Source: Kitasatospora humi
GTDB lineage: Bacteria; Actinomycetota; Actinomycetes; Streptomycetales; Streptomycetaceae
Direction of reading: 5' to 3'
DNA length: 64,000 nucleotides
NCBI RefSeq assembly: GCF_020907985.1
Contig: NZ_JAJJPA010000009.1
Coordinates: forward strand, 142,144-206,143
How positions within the stretch are numbered: position 1 is the first letter of the stretch; every line of letters begins with the position of its first letter. The notes beneath the pieces are model-generated. The model had not been told where the DNA came from. It worked only from the letters and a program-made list of their open reading frames with translations, and did no database searches. Shown here piece after piece: positions 26,284 to 34,930 of the stretch. A program made the position numbers and the translations under genes.

Positions 26284-27314
26284 GGAACGGCACGACCGGG
26301 ACGATCCAGCGGATGCTCGACCGAGCCGTCTCGACAGGGGGCCTGCCCGGCATCCTGGTGGAGATCCACGACGCCGACCGGCAGTGGTTCGCGACGGCAG
26401 GCGTGGCCGACACCACGACCGGCCGCCGGCGCACACCGCGGGACCGGTTCAGGATCGGCAGCATCACCAAGACCTTCGTGGCCACCGTGCTGCTGCAGCT
26501 GGCGGCCGAAGGCCGAGTCGACCCGGACGACACCGTGGAGCGTTGGCTGCCCGGCACGGCACCCGCGGTGACCGTGCGGATGCTGCTCAACCACACCAGC
26601 GGGATCTTCAACTACACCGACGACCTCGTGGCACTGAACAGCCATGAGACCCATACGCCCGAATCCCTGGTGCAGATCGCGAGCGCACACCCGCCGGCCT
26701 TCGCACCGGGCGCCGACTGGGCGTACTCCAACACCAACTACGTGCTCGTCGGAAAGCTGGTGGAGCGGATCGGCGGCCGAGCGCTCGCCGACGAGATCGC
26801 CGAGCGGATCACCCGCCCACTCGGCCTCACCGGCACCTGCTTGCCCCGCGGCAGCGACCCCGCCATCCGGGGACCGCACTCCCGGCACTACACCAAGCTG
26901 TTCCAGACCGGCCCCGCCGCGCCCGTGCACGACGCGACCGAGCTCGACCCGTCGGTGTTCTGGGCGGCCGGCGGCATGATCTCCACCGCCGCCGACCTCA
27001 ACCGGTTCTTCGCCGCACTGCTGGGAGGCCGCCTGCTGCCGGCGGAACAGCTACGCGCCATGGCCGGCACGCGGCCGACCCACGGGTGGCTTCCGCACAC
27101 CTCCTACGGCCTCGGGCTCTCCCGCCTGACACTGTCCAGCGGCACCACGCTCTGGGGCATGGGCGGTGCGCTCCTCGGATCGTGGTCCTACAGCTACGGC
27201 AGCCGTGACGGCACGCGCCGGCTCACCGTCAACGCCAACGGCGACTGGACGGACGGCGGTTGGGACGACCCGATCGGCATCTTCACGGAACTGCTGGAGA
27301 TCTGGGCCGGCTGA
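26280..27314 (+). CDS. Serine hydrolase of the beta-lactamase/D-alanyl-D-alanine carboxypeptidase (class C) family
   Basis: The gene starts within the stop of the Clp-N gene, so it belongs to the same operon. Class C motifs are visible: SITK with the nucleophilic Ser near residue 61, YSN near 150 and, where KTG/HTG is expected, WGMGGALLG. A LLNHTSGI motif follows the first active-site region, typical of the EstB/carboxypeptidase group. There is no signal peptide, which is unusual for a cell-wall enzyme and favours a cytosolic esterase or peptidase. Its pairing with an HTH/Clp-N module is noteworthy. Confidence 0.9.
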   Translation: MRNGTTGTIQRMLDRAVSTGGLPGILVEIHDADRQWFATAGVADTTTGRRRTPRDRFRIGSITKTFVATVLLQLAAEGRVDPDDTVERWLPGTAPAVTVRMLLNHTSGIFNYTDDLVALNSHETHTPESLVQIASAHPPAFAPGADWAYSNTNYVLVGKLVERIGGRALADEIAERITRPLGLTGTCLPRGSDPAIRGPHSRHYTKLFQTGPAAPVHDATELDPSVFWAAGGMISTAADLNRFFAALLGGRLLPAEQLRAMAGTRPTHGWLPHTSYGLGLSRLTLSSGTTLWGMGGALLGSWSYSYGSRDGTRRLTVNANGDWTDGGWDDPIGIFTELLEIWAG

Positions 27315-27344
27315 CCGGCCATCAGCCGCCCTCGGAACCGGCCT

Positions 27345-28503
27345 TCAGGCTCTCGCGAGCGCGTCGAGGGTCTCGGCGACGGTGGGCTGCGCACGCATCT
27401 CGGCCGCGACCCGCCGGGCCGCCGCCCGGTAGGACGGGTCGGTGAGCACCGCTTCGATGGCCGACCGCAGACGGGGCACGTCAGCGGGGCCGGGCAGGCC
27501 CATGGTGTCCGCCGCGCCCCCGGTCGGTGCCACCGCGACACCCGCACCGGCCTGCTCGACCAGGCGGGCGTTGGTGGGCTGGTCGGCGAAGAGCGGCACG
27601 ACCACCAGCGGGACCCCGGCCGCGAGGGCCCCGAAGGTGGTGCCCGCACCGCCGTGGCAGACCACCGCCGACGCGTTGGCGAAGACCTCCGGAGCCGAAA
27701 CCCACTCCTCGACCCGGACGTTGTCCGGTACCGGCCCGAGCCGGGACAGATCGGTGGCCCGACCGCCCGAGAGCAGCACCCGCGCCGGCAGCCCGGCCAC
27801 CGCTCGGAGCGCCACCCGGCAGGCCGCGGGCCCGGCCGGCAACCCTCCCGAGACCGTACCGAAGGTGACGTACACCAATGGGCCGCCGGCTCCGTGCAAC
27901 CAGTCGGGCATCGACACCGAGCCGGCAGGAGCGGCGGCCTCGCGGAAGCGAACCGTGGTGCTGTACGGGGAGGGGTCGAGCGAGGCCGGAAAGCGCGACA
28001 GGTACGGCGTCGCGAGCAGCCGGTCCACCAACGTGCCGTCGTACGGCACGAGCGCGGGGGCGGCCAGGTCCAGTGAGTAGGCCTCGATCTGCGCGGGGGA
28101 GGTGCCGACCTGGGCGTGGGGGATGCCGAGCCGCTCGGCGACCACCGCCGAGGCGTACTCGCACGGATCGTGCAGGATCAGGTCCGGCCGCCAGTCCCGG
28201 CAGGCCTCCTCCAGCGCCGGCAGCAGCGCGGCGGTGCACAGCCTCCCGAAGTACTCCCGGTTGACCAGCACCGCCGCCTCGGTCCGTGATGCCTCCGGCA
28301 GGCGGTCGGTTATCGCGGCCGTCGCCACCGGGTCCGGGTTCGCCGCCCAGTCGGAACGGCAGCCCGCGCTCGGTCAGGGTCTGCTCCAAGCCGGGTGGCA
28401 CGACGACGAGCACCTCGTCCCCGCGTGCCGTACAAGCGTCGATGAACGGCAGCAGCGGAGTGAAGTGGCCCAGGCCGGCGGGCGAGGCGAAGAGTACGCG
28501 CAT
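27345..28503 (-). pseudogene. Frameshifted macrolide-type (GT1) glycosyltransferase
   Basis: The natural N-terminus is at ATG 28503 (MRVLFASPAGLGHFTPLLPF) and runs to about 28340. The conserved continuation (DPVATAAITDRLPEASRTE) is in the next frame, one extra base or two missing bases within 28332-28341. From there the frame is open to 27345. It shows FGTVSGG and the nucleotide-sugar signature CHGGAGTTFGALAAGVP with PLFADQPTNARLVE. Together they make a normal ~385-residue GT1 that would glycosylate a small hydrophobic acceptor or inactivate a macrolide. A GTG at 28328 could express only a truncated protein. It is either a recent pseudogene or a sequencing error. Confidence 0.82.
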
Positions 28504-28978
28504 TCGTCCGAGCCTATGCAACGGCGACACCCGGTGGCGGGGAATTCCGACCACCGGCTGGGCGGTGCAACGTCGTTGTGCGGTCCGCGTCCGATCGTTC
28601 ACCGAAAGCATCCTGACCCGTCGCCATTGACCTGCCCTCATCAGGTCTGGTTTGCTCGTGCCTGCCGGCGGCGGACTCAGCAGGCACTCGGCCGGCCCTG
28701 CCCCCCACCAGGGCCGAGCCCTGCCGCCGGCCACTTCAGCATCCCCCGCCCCCGGGACGCGAGCGCCCGCACCCGTGTGGTCCTTCCCTCCCTGCTCGTG
28801 TGAGCGGGGCGGCACCGCCTGACCGAGGCCCGAGCACCTGACGGGGCGGCCCGGGGCCCGCGGACGGGCGGGTCGGGCACCGAGCGGCTTATCCTGGCCA
28901 AGGGACCGAGATCTCCGGCGGTGGTACCGGCTCGCCGGACCGGGGCGTCGTCCGCTGCCCTGAGCGCTGAGGTGGGAT
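28504..28978. other. 475-bp intergenic region
   Basis: No gene is supported; short frames here lack conserved motifs and codon bias. It must hold the promoters of the divergent glycosyltransferase and phosphatase genes, but I see no convincing -35/-10 pair or strong hairpin. Confidence 0.6.
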
Positions 28979-31402
28979 ATGGCTGCCAGCGGTTCCTCCC
29001 GGCAAGACCCGGACCCGCAGGGCGATGCCTACGCGGTCGTCGACCCGGCCGGCCGGTTGCTGCACTGGAGCCCCGGCGCCGAACGGCTGCTCGGCCACCC
29101 GGCTGCCGCGGTCCTCGGCACCGCGGCCAGGGACCTGCTCGGCGCCCACGCCGACCCCACCCGGCTCGACTCCGACCGGCCCGGCTACCTGGGCACCGCC
29201 GCGCTGCGCCACCGCGACGGCAGCACGGTCGAGGCCGCGCTCTGGGCCACCCCACTGAGCGACGGCTGGCTGCTCCAGGCCGCCCCCGGCGACGCGGTGC
29301 GCCGCGCCCAGCTCGACCGCGCCCTGCTCGACGGACTGTTCACCGAATCACCCGTCGCCATCGGTGTCTTCGACACCGACCGGCGCTTCCTGGCCCTGAA
29401 CAAGGCCGGTCGACGGGCCGGCGGCTTCACCGACGTCGAGGGCCGGACGCTCCGCGAGGTCGCACCGCCCGGTCTGCTGGACCTGGACGCCTTCGAGGAG
29501 CGGCAGCGAGCCGTCCTCGACAGCGGTGAGCCGCTCGTGCGGGTCCAGGTGGAGGGCGCCGCGCCGGCGCCGAGCCGCCGCCCCCTGGTCTGGTCCGAGA
29601 CGGTCCTCCCACTGCGCGGCGGCAGCGGCGACCTGATCGGTCTGGCCCACGTCCTGGTCGACATCTCCCGCCAGGAGCAGGCCCGGGAACGGCTGCGGCT
29701 GGTGAACGAGGCCGGCCTGCGCATCGGCGGCGGCCTGCTCGACGTCCAGCACACCGCCCAGCGCCTGGCCGACTTCGTGGTGCCGGCACTGTGCGACTAC
29801 GCCCATGTCGACCTGTTCCACCACGCCTTCGGCACCGGCGAACCGGATGCCGACGCCGTCGCCGCCGGACGGCCGCTGCTGCGGGCGGCCACCGCCACCG
29901 CCGCCGACTGGTGGCCGGCCCACACCGTGCCGGAGGTGGGGGAGGTGGACCCGTTCGCCTCCGCCCCCGGCGGGCCCGCGATGCGAGCCCTCCTGAGCCG
30001 GCGGCCGCTGCGGCTGACCGGCGAGGGGCTGTACTCGGCCGCCGTCGACAGCGGCAGCGTGCGGACCGCGGCCGTGGCGCGCGACCACGTGCACTCCTGG
30101 CTGGCCGTGCCGATGTACGTGCGGGACATGCCGTTCGGCGTCGCGGTCTTCGTCCGCTTCAAGGAGCCGCGCAGCCAGGCACGCCGGTTCGACCTGGACG
30201 AGGTGGTCACCGCCGAGGAGATCGTCCACCGGGCCGGCATCGCCGTCGACCACGCCCGGAGCTACGTGCGGGAGCGGGGCCGCGCCCTCGAGCTGCAGCG
30301 CCGACTGCTGCCCAGCCGGCTACCCGACCTGCTCACCGTCGACGTGGCCTACCGGCACCTGCCGGCCCGCGGTTCCAGCGCGCTCGGCGGTGCCTGGTAC
30401 GACTTCATCCGGCTCTCCGGCGCCCGGACGGCCCTGGTGGTCGGGGACGCGGCAGGGGACGGTCTGCACGCCGCCGTCTACATGGCCCGCTTCCGGACGG
30501 CGACCCGGCTCCTCGCCGACATGGACCTGCCTCCGGAGGAGGTCCTCGCGCGCCTGGACGGGCATGCGAAGCGGGTCATGGTGGACTTCGCCGTCCCCGG
30601 CGGCGGCCCCACCGGGACCACCTGCCTGCTCGCCGTCTTCGACCCGATCAAGCACGAGCTCTCGCTCGCCAGCGCGGGCCATCCGCCCCCAGTGGTCCTC
30701 AGCGCCGACCAGGGGGCGCGGGTCGTCGACATGCCGATCGGCTCCCCGTTCGGGATGCGCAGCGCGCCGTACGAGAGCGCCACCGTGCCCTGGCGGGAGG
30801 GGGACGTGCTGGCCATGAGCACCAGGGGGTTCGCCGACGCGGACGCCGGCGACGGCGACGGCCGCCCGGAGGCGCTGCGCGCCGCGGTGGCCTCGCTCGC
30901 CGACCCGCGCCCGGCGCAGGCCGATCTGTCCGCGCTGTGCGACGGCATGATCGACCGGCTCGGCACCAGCGGCATGCGCTGTGACGCCGCGCTGATGGTG
31001 GTGCGGCTGCGCCGCCTCGAACCGGAGCGTTACGCCAGCTGGAACCTGGAGAGCGACCCCGAGGAGGTCGGCCGGGCCCGCAGCCTGGTCACCGAGCAAC
31101 TGCACGCCTGGGGCCTGGCGGACCTCGACTTCAGCACCGAGCTGATGGTCAGCGAGTTGGTCACCAACGCACTGCGGTATGGCAAGCCGCCGATCCGGCT
31201 GCGGCTGATCCGCGACCAGGACCTCATCTGCGAGGTCGCCGACCACAGCAGCACCTCACCGCACGTGCGGCACGCGGCCGAGACCGACGAGGGCGGCCGA
31301 GGGCTCTACATGGTCGCGCAGCTCGCCGACCTCTGGGGGACTCGCTACCACGACCGCGGCAAGACCATCTGGGCGCGGCAACCGCTGCCCCAGGCAGGGT
31401 AG
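28979..31402 (+). CDS. PAS-GAF-(degenerate)PP2C-RsbW fusion regulator
   Basis: This is an 807-residue multi-domain cytosolic sensor. PAS-like domains occupy ~15-105 and ~115-230, a GAF ~245-415, a SpoIIE-like fold ~430-680 and an RsbW HATPase ~690-800 (SELVTNALRYG, DEGGRGLYMV, GKTIWARQ). The phosphatase metal ligands are eroded: GGDWYD is GGAWYD (Ala472), YTDG is STRG (Arg616), and the terminal DD pair is CD (Asp669 retained). VGD is kept as VGDAAGDG. The phosphatase is therefore probably inactive and may serve as a sensing or scaffolding unit for the fused kinase. ATG 28979 follows GAGGTGGGAT. Contrast the intact set in the 19796-22081 protein. Confidence 0.9.
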   Translation: MAASGSSRQDPDPQGDAYAVVDPAGRLLHWSPGAERLLGHPAAAVLGTAARDLLGAHADPTRLDSDRPGYLGTAALRHRDGSTVEAALWATPLSDGWLLQAAPGDAVRRAQLDRALLDGLFTESPVAIGVFDTDRRFLALNKAGRRAGGFTDVEGRTLREVAPPGLLDLDAFEERQRAVLDSGEPLVRVQVEGAAPAPSRRPLVWSETVLPLRGGSGDLIGLAHVLVDISRQEQARERLRLVNEAGLRIGGGLLDVQHTAQRLADFVVPALCDYAHVDLFHHAFGTGEPDADAVAAGRPLLRAATATAADWWPAHTVPEVGEVDPFASAPGGPAMRALLSRRPLRLTGEGLYSAAVDSGSVRTAAVARDHVHSWLAVPMYVRDMPFGVAVFVRFKEPRSQARRFDLDEVVTAEEIVHRAGIAVDHARSYVRERGRALELQRRLLPSRLPDLLTVDVAYRHLPARGSSALGGAWYDFIRLSGARTALVVGDAAGDGLHAAVYMARFRTATRLLADMDLPPEEVLARLDGHAKRVMVDFAVPGGGPTGTTCLLAVFDPIKHELSLASAGHPPPVVLSADQGARVVDMPIGSPFGMRSAPYESATVPWREGDVLAMSTRGFADADAGDGDGRPEALRAAVASLADPRPAQADLSALCDGMIDRLGTSGMRCDAALMVVRLRRLEPERYASWNLESDPEEVGRARSLVTEQLHAWGLADLDFSTELMVSELVTNALRYGKPPIRLRLIRDQDLICEVADHSSTSPHVRHAAETDEGGRGLYMVAQLADLWGTRYHDRGKTIWARQPLPQAG

Positions 31403-31420
31403 CCGGGGACGGCCCGTCAG

Positions 31421-32632
31421 CTATCCGAATAGGCGCGCCAGGACCAGACCGGCGGCCCCGAGCGCGACGGCGTCGGGGCCCGCCGGCGCGACCGACACGG
31501 CGACCGGCTGCCAGTCCGGGTCCGGCAGCCGGGCGGCCAGCACCCGGCGGACCTCGGCGAGGTAGACCTCCGGCGCGGCCAGCACAGCACGACCGCCCAG
31601 CACCACCTCGTCCAGGTCGAGCAACCGCACCAGGTTGGCCACCGCCTCCCCGAGGATCCGCGCCGCCGCCACCGGAGTGGGGGCGGCGGCCCAGAGGGCC
31701 TCCACACAGCCGGTGGCGCCGCAACGGCAACGGGGCCCGCCCGGATCCAGCGTCTGGTGGCCGAACTCCCCGGCGTTGGTGCGGGCACCGCGCTGCACGG
31801 CGCCGCCGAGCACCAGGCCCGCACCGAGGCCCTGGTCGAGGTGGACGAAGGCGCGGTTCGGCGACCCCAGGGCGCTCAGCACCGCCGCCGTGCTGTCCTT
31901 CTCCACCACTGTGGGCAGCTCGAGCCGCCGGGCGACGGCCTCACGCAGCCGCAGCCCCTGCCACGCCGGCGCGCCGGTCACCTGGTGCAGTACGCCGGCA
32001 TGCTGGTCGAGCGGTCCGGGGGAGGCCACGCCGATGCCGAGCACCCGTTCCCCCGGCAGGTCGGCGAGCAGCAGCCGGACTTGGTCGACCAGCAGGTCCA
32101 GCACCCGGTCCGGTCCCCAGCCGGCCAGGTCGATCGGCATCCGGCGACCGGCCGCCATCCGGCCGGTCAGATCGGCGCGCAGCACGGTCAGCGTGTCGCG
32201 GCCGAGCTGCGCGCCGACGGCCCAGCGGACGTCGGGCACCAGGCTCAGCAGAGTGCGGGGCTTGCCGCCGGTCGAGGCGCCGCGGCCGGCCTCGGCGATC
32301 AAACCGTCCTCGGTGAGCCGCTGCACGATCTTGCTGATCGCCTGAGCGGTCAGCCCGGACGCCCGGGCCAGCTCCACCCGGCTCACCCCACCGGCTCCGG
32401 CGGCGCGGACCAGGCTCAGCACGGTGGCGGCGTTGTGGTCGCGGAGCGCGGTCAGGTTCGCCCCGGTGGGAGCGGCGGCCCGGGCCGAGGCGGGACGAGC
32501 GGTTCGGTTGCTCCGGTCGGTCGCGGTCCGGTCGGCCGGGTCGGTCCGATCGGCCGGGTCGGTCCGATCGGCCCGGTCGTCGGGGGAGCCGGGGGAGTCG
32601 GGGGAGTCGGGGATGGACGCAGCGGTTGGCAC
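31421..32632 (-). CDS. ROK-family transcriptional repressor
   Basis: An N-terminal winged HTH (VSRVELARASGLTAQAISKIVQRL, ~80-105) precedes a ROK sugar-kinase-like domain. That domain has GIGVASPGPLD, a DQGLGAGLVLGG phosphate loop, the GEFGH motif and the zinc site CRCGATGCVE. It probably senses a sugar and represses the adjacent dehydrogenase and ABC genes. The first 45 residues are low-complexity repeats of DRTDPA. GTG 32632 is the only available start; it has no spaced ribosome site, so the mRNA may be leaderless or N-terminal length may differ. Only 43 bp separate it from the divergent dehydrogenase. Confidence 0.92.
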   Translation of the reverse strand: MPTAASIPDSPDSPGSPDDRADRTDPADRTDPADRTATDRSNRTARPASARAAAPTGANLTALRDHNAATVLSLVRAAGAGGVSRVELARASGLTAQAISKIVQRLTEDGLIAEAGRGASTGGKPRTLLSLVPDVRWAVGAQLGRDTLTVLRADLTGRMAAGRRMPIDLAGWGPDRVLDLLVDQVRLLLADLPGERVLGIGVASPGPLDQHAGVLHQVTGAPAWQGLRLREAVARRLELPTVVEKDSTAAVLSALGSPNRAFVHLDQGLGAGLVLGGAVQRGARTNAGEFGHQTLDPGGPRCRCGATGCVEALWAAAPTPVAAARILGEAVANLVRLLDLDEVVLGGRAVLAAPEVYLAEVRRVLAARLPDPDWQPVAVSVAPAGPDAVALGAAGLVLARLFG

Positions 32633-32675
32633 TCCTCGATTATGACTTTATCCACGCTGTTGCTTAACTGGGTCC

Positions 32676-33761
32676 ATGGCGAACACCTCCCCGGACAGCA
32701 GCGCCTCCACGGCCACGTCGGCCCCGTTGCGGGTCGGCCTGATCGGCTACGGCCTCGCGGGCTCCGTCTTCCACGCGCCCCTGATCAGCACCACGCCCGG
32801 CCTTCGGCTGGCCGCGATCGTCACCGCCGATCCCGAGCGGCGGGCCCAGGCCGCCGCCCGCCACCCGCAGGCCCGCCTGCTCGGTGCCGCCGACGAACTG
32901 TGGCCGCTCGGACTCGACTTGGTGGTGGTCGCCACGCCCAACCGGACCCACATCCCGCTGGCCACCGCCGCGTTGCACGCGGGCCTGCCCGTCGTGGTCG
33001 ACAAGCCGCTGGCCGCCACCGCCGCCGAGGGCGCCGCCCTTGCCGCGCTGGCCGAGTCCCGGGGCCTGCTGCTGAGCGTCTTCCAGAACCGGCGCTGGGA
33101 CGGCGACTTCCGCACGGTCAGCGAACTGGTGCGGGCCGGGCAGCTGGGCCGGGTGCACCGCTTCGAGTCGCGGTTCGAACGGTGGCGCCCCCAGCTCAAG
33201 GGCGGCTGGCGCGAGTTGGGTGATCCGACCGAAGTGGGCGGAGTGCTCTACGACTTGGGCAGCCACCTGGTGGACCAGGCGCTCACCCTGTTCGGTCCGG
33301 CCGCCCAGGTGTACGCCGAGGTCGACTTGCGCCGGGTGGGCGCGCAGGCCGACGACGACGCGTTCATCGCCCTCACCCACACCGGCGGTACCCGCTCGCA
33401 CCTCTGGATGAGCGCCGCCGCCGCGCACCTCGGACCGCGCTTCCGGGTGCTCGGCAGCCAGGCCTCCTACACCAGTTGGGGGCTGGACGGCCAGGAGGAC
33501 GCCCTGCGGGCCGGCCGGACCCCGCTGGACGAGGGCTGGGGCCGGACACCGGCCGAGCGCTACGGCCGCCTGGGCACGGTCGACGACTCGATCAGCCGGC
33601 CCACCCTGCCCGGTGCCTACCAGGAGTACTACCAGGGCATCGCCCTGGCCCTGCGCGGCCAGGGCGCCGCACCGGTCGAGCCGCGCGAGGCCGTCGCCGC
33701 GCTCGCCGTCCTGGAGGCGGCGCGCCGCTCGGCGGCCGAGGGACGGACGGTGACGCTGTAG
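32676..33761 (+). CDS. Gfo/Idh/MocA-family NAD(P)-dependent sugar/inositol dehydrogenase
   Basis: This 361-residue protein has the N-terminal Rossmann motif GLIGYGLAGSVFHAP, a VVVATPN strand and the DKPLA cofactor/catalytic Lys motif. In its C-terminal alpha/beta domain GGVLYDLGSHLVDQAL supplies the Asp and His of the GG-x-x-x-D-x-x-x-H active site. It would oxidise a sugar or cyclitol delivered by the nearby ABC transporter. It is divergent from the ROK repressor across a 43-bp promoter region. No clear Shine-Dalgarno precedes ATG 32676. Specificity is unknown. Confidence 0.93.
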   Translation: MANTSPDSSASTATSAPLRVGLIGYGLAGSVFHAPLISTTPGLRLAAIVTADPERRAQAAARHPQARLLGAADELWPLGLDLVVVATPNRTHIPLATAALHAGLPVVVDKPLAATAAEGAALAALAESRGLLLSVFQNRRWDGDFRTVSELVRAGQLGRVHRFESRFERWRPQLKGGWRELGDPTEVGGVLYDLGSHLVDQALTLFGPAAQVYAEVDLRRVGAQADDDAFIALTHTGGTRSHLWMSAAAAHLGPRFRVLGSQASYTSWGLDGQEDALRAGRTPLDEGWGRTPAERYGRLGTVDDSISRPTLPGAYQEYYQGIALALRGQGAAPVEPREAVAALAVLEAARRSAAEGRTVTL

Positions 33762-33831
33762 CCACGACCGCGACCACGACCACTATCACGACCGACCACG
33801 ATCACCACCACGACCGACCACGACCACGAGC
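33762..33831. repeat. CACGAC-rich simple repeat
   Basis: This is a degenerate run of 6- and 9-base units (CGACCACGAC, CACGACCAC) between convergent genes. It is noncoding on both strands by context, and it directly precedes the hairpin at 33832. Confidence 0.75.
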
Positions 33832-33862
33832 GGAGCCCGCCCGCCGACGGTGTGCGGGCTCC
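33832..33862. terminator. Bidirectional hairpin terminator
   Basis: GGAGCCCGC (33832-33840) pairs perfectly with GCGGGCTCC (33854-33862) around a 13-nt loop. It lies between the convergent dehydrogenase and binding-protein genes and could end both transcripts. No U-tract follows, as is usual in streptomycetes. Confidence 0.75.
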
Positions 33863-33885
33863 GGCTCGCGTCACGGCCGGTCAGC

Positions 33886-34875
33886 TCAACACCCGGCCTT
33901 GTAGAAGTACTTGCTGACGTCCGGATCGTTCATGGTGTCCTTGGTGATGGCGACCATGGTGGTGCCGATCTCCTTCTGCACCGGTTGACCGCCGAACGCG
34001 GCGGCGAGCTGATCGACCGCCTGGGTGCCGATGGACGCCGGGTCCTGCGCCACCAGCACCTGCAGCGTGCCGGCCTTGAGGGCGGACACTTCGTCGGGCT
34101 CGGCGTCGAACGCCGCGACCTTCACCGCCCCCTGCCTGCCGGCCTGCTGCAGCCCGGTGGCGATGCCCTGGCCGGTGTTGGTGTTCCCGGCGAACACACC
34201 GCCGAGATCCGGGTGCGCGGCCAGGGTGGACTGGATCTGCGAAGCCGCGGTGGCGGGCAGGTCGTTGTCGTAGAGGGTCGGCAGCATGGTGATGCCGGGG
34301 TACTTGGCAGCCATCTCCTCGGTGAAGCCCTTGATCCGGGCATCGGTGGTGGAGATGCCGGGCTTGACGCTGATCACGATCACCGAACCCTTCTGGCCCA
34401 TCTGTTGGGCCAGCGCGTCGGCGGCCACCTGTCCGCCCTTCTCGTTGTCGGAGGAGATCCGGGTGATGCCGACCGACGGGTCGGTGACCGAGGTGTCCAC
34501 CAGGGCCACCTTGGTCCCGGCGGACTGGATCTGCTTCAGCGAGGGGGTGAGCGCGCTGGTGTCGACCGGCGAGATCATCAGGCCGTCCGGCCGGGACGCG
34601 GCGACCGAGTCGATCAGCGGGCGCTGCACCGAGACGTCCCACTGCGCTGAGCCGTCGGCGGTGAAGTCGAAGCCCTTGGCCTTGGCCTCGGCCTGCGCGG
34701 CGCAGGTCATGGTGATGTAGAACGGGTCGCTCTTGACACCGGTGATCAGCGTGATCTTCTTGTGGCCGAAGGCAGTTGACGAACCGCCGCTGGAGGAGCA
34801 CGCGGCGGTGCCGGCCAGGACCAGGGCGGCCAGACCGGCTGACAGAACCACGCGCTTGCTGTGAGTGCTCGACAT
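33886..34875 (-). CDS. Sugar ABC transporter substrate-binding lipoprotein
   Basis: ATG 34875 has AAGGAG seven bases upstream. A type II signal peptide ends in LAGTAAC, so the protein is lipid-anchored at about Cys26. The mature part is a Peripla_BP_4 (RbsB-like) two-lobed fold with KSDPFYITMTCAA, PVDTSALTPSL, ISSDNEKGGQVAADAL and FAGNTNTGQGIATGL. It is the last gene of the ATPase-permease-binding protein operon. The ligand is a pentose, hexose or cyclitol by family, and the neighbouring Gfo/Idh dehydrogenase fits such a substrate. Confidence 0.95.
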   Translation of the reverse strand: MSSTHSKRVVLSAGLAALVLAGTAACSSSGGSSTAFGHKKITLITGVKSDPFYITMTCAAQAEAKAKGFDFTADGSAQWDVSVQRPLIDSVAASRPDGLMISPVDTSALTPSLKQIQSAGTKVALVDTSVTDPSVGITRISSDNEKGGQVAADALAQQMGQKGSVIVISVKPGISTTDARIKGFTEEMAAKYPGITMLPTLYDNDLPATAASQIQSTLAAHPDLGGVFAGNTNTGQGIATGLQQAGRQGAVKVAAFDAEPDEVSALKAGTLQVLVAQDPASIGTQAVDQLAAAFGGQPVQKEIGTTMVAITKDTMNDPDVSKYFYKAGC

Positions 34876-34930
34876 CCTGGTGCTCCTTACGACGTGCGGC
34901 TGAGTGATCAGCTCGACGTGCGGCCGGTGG

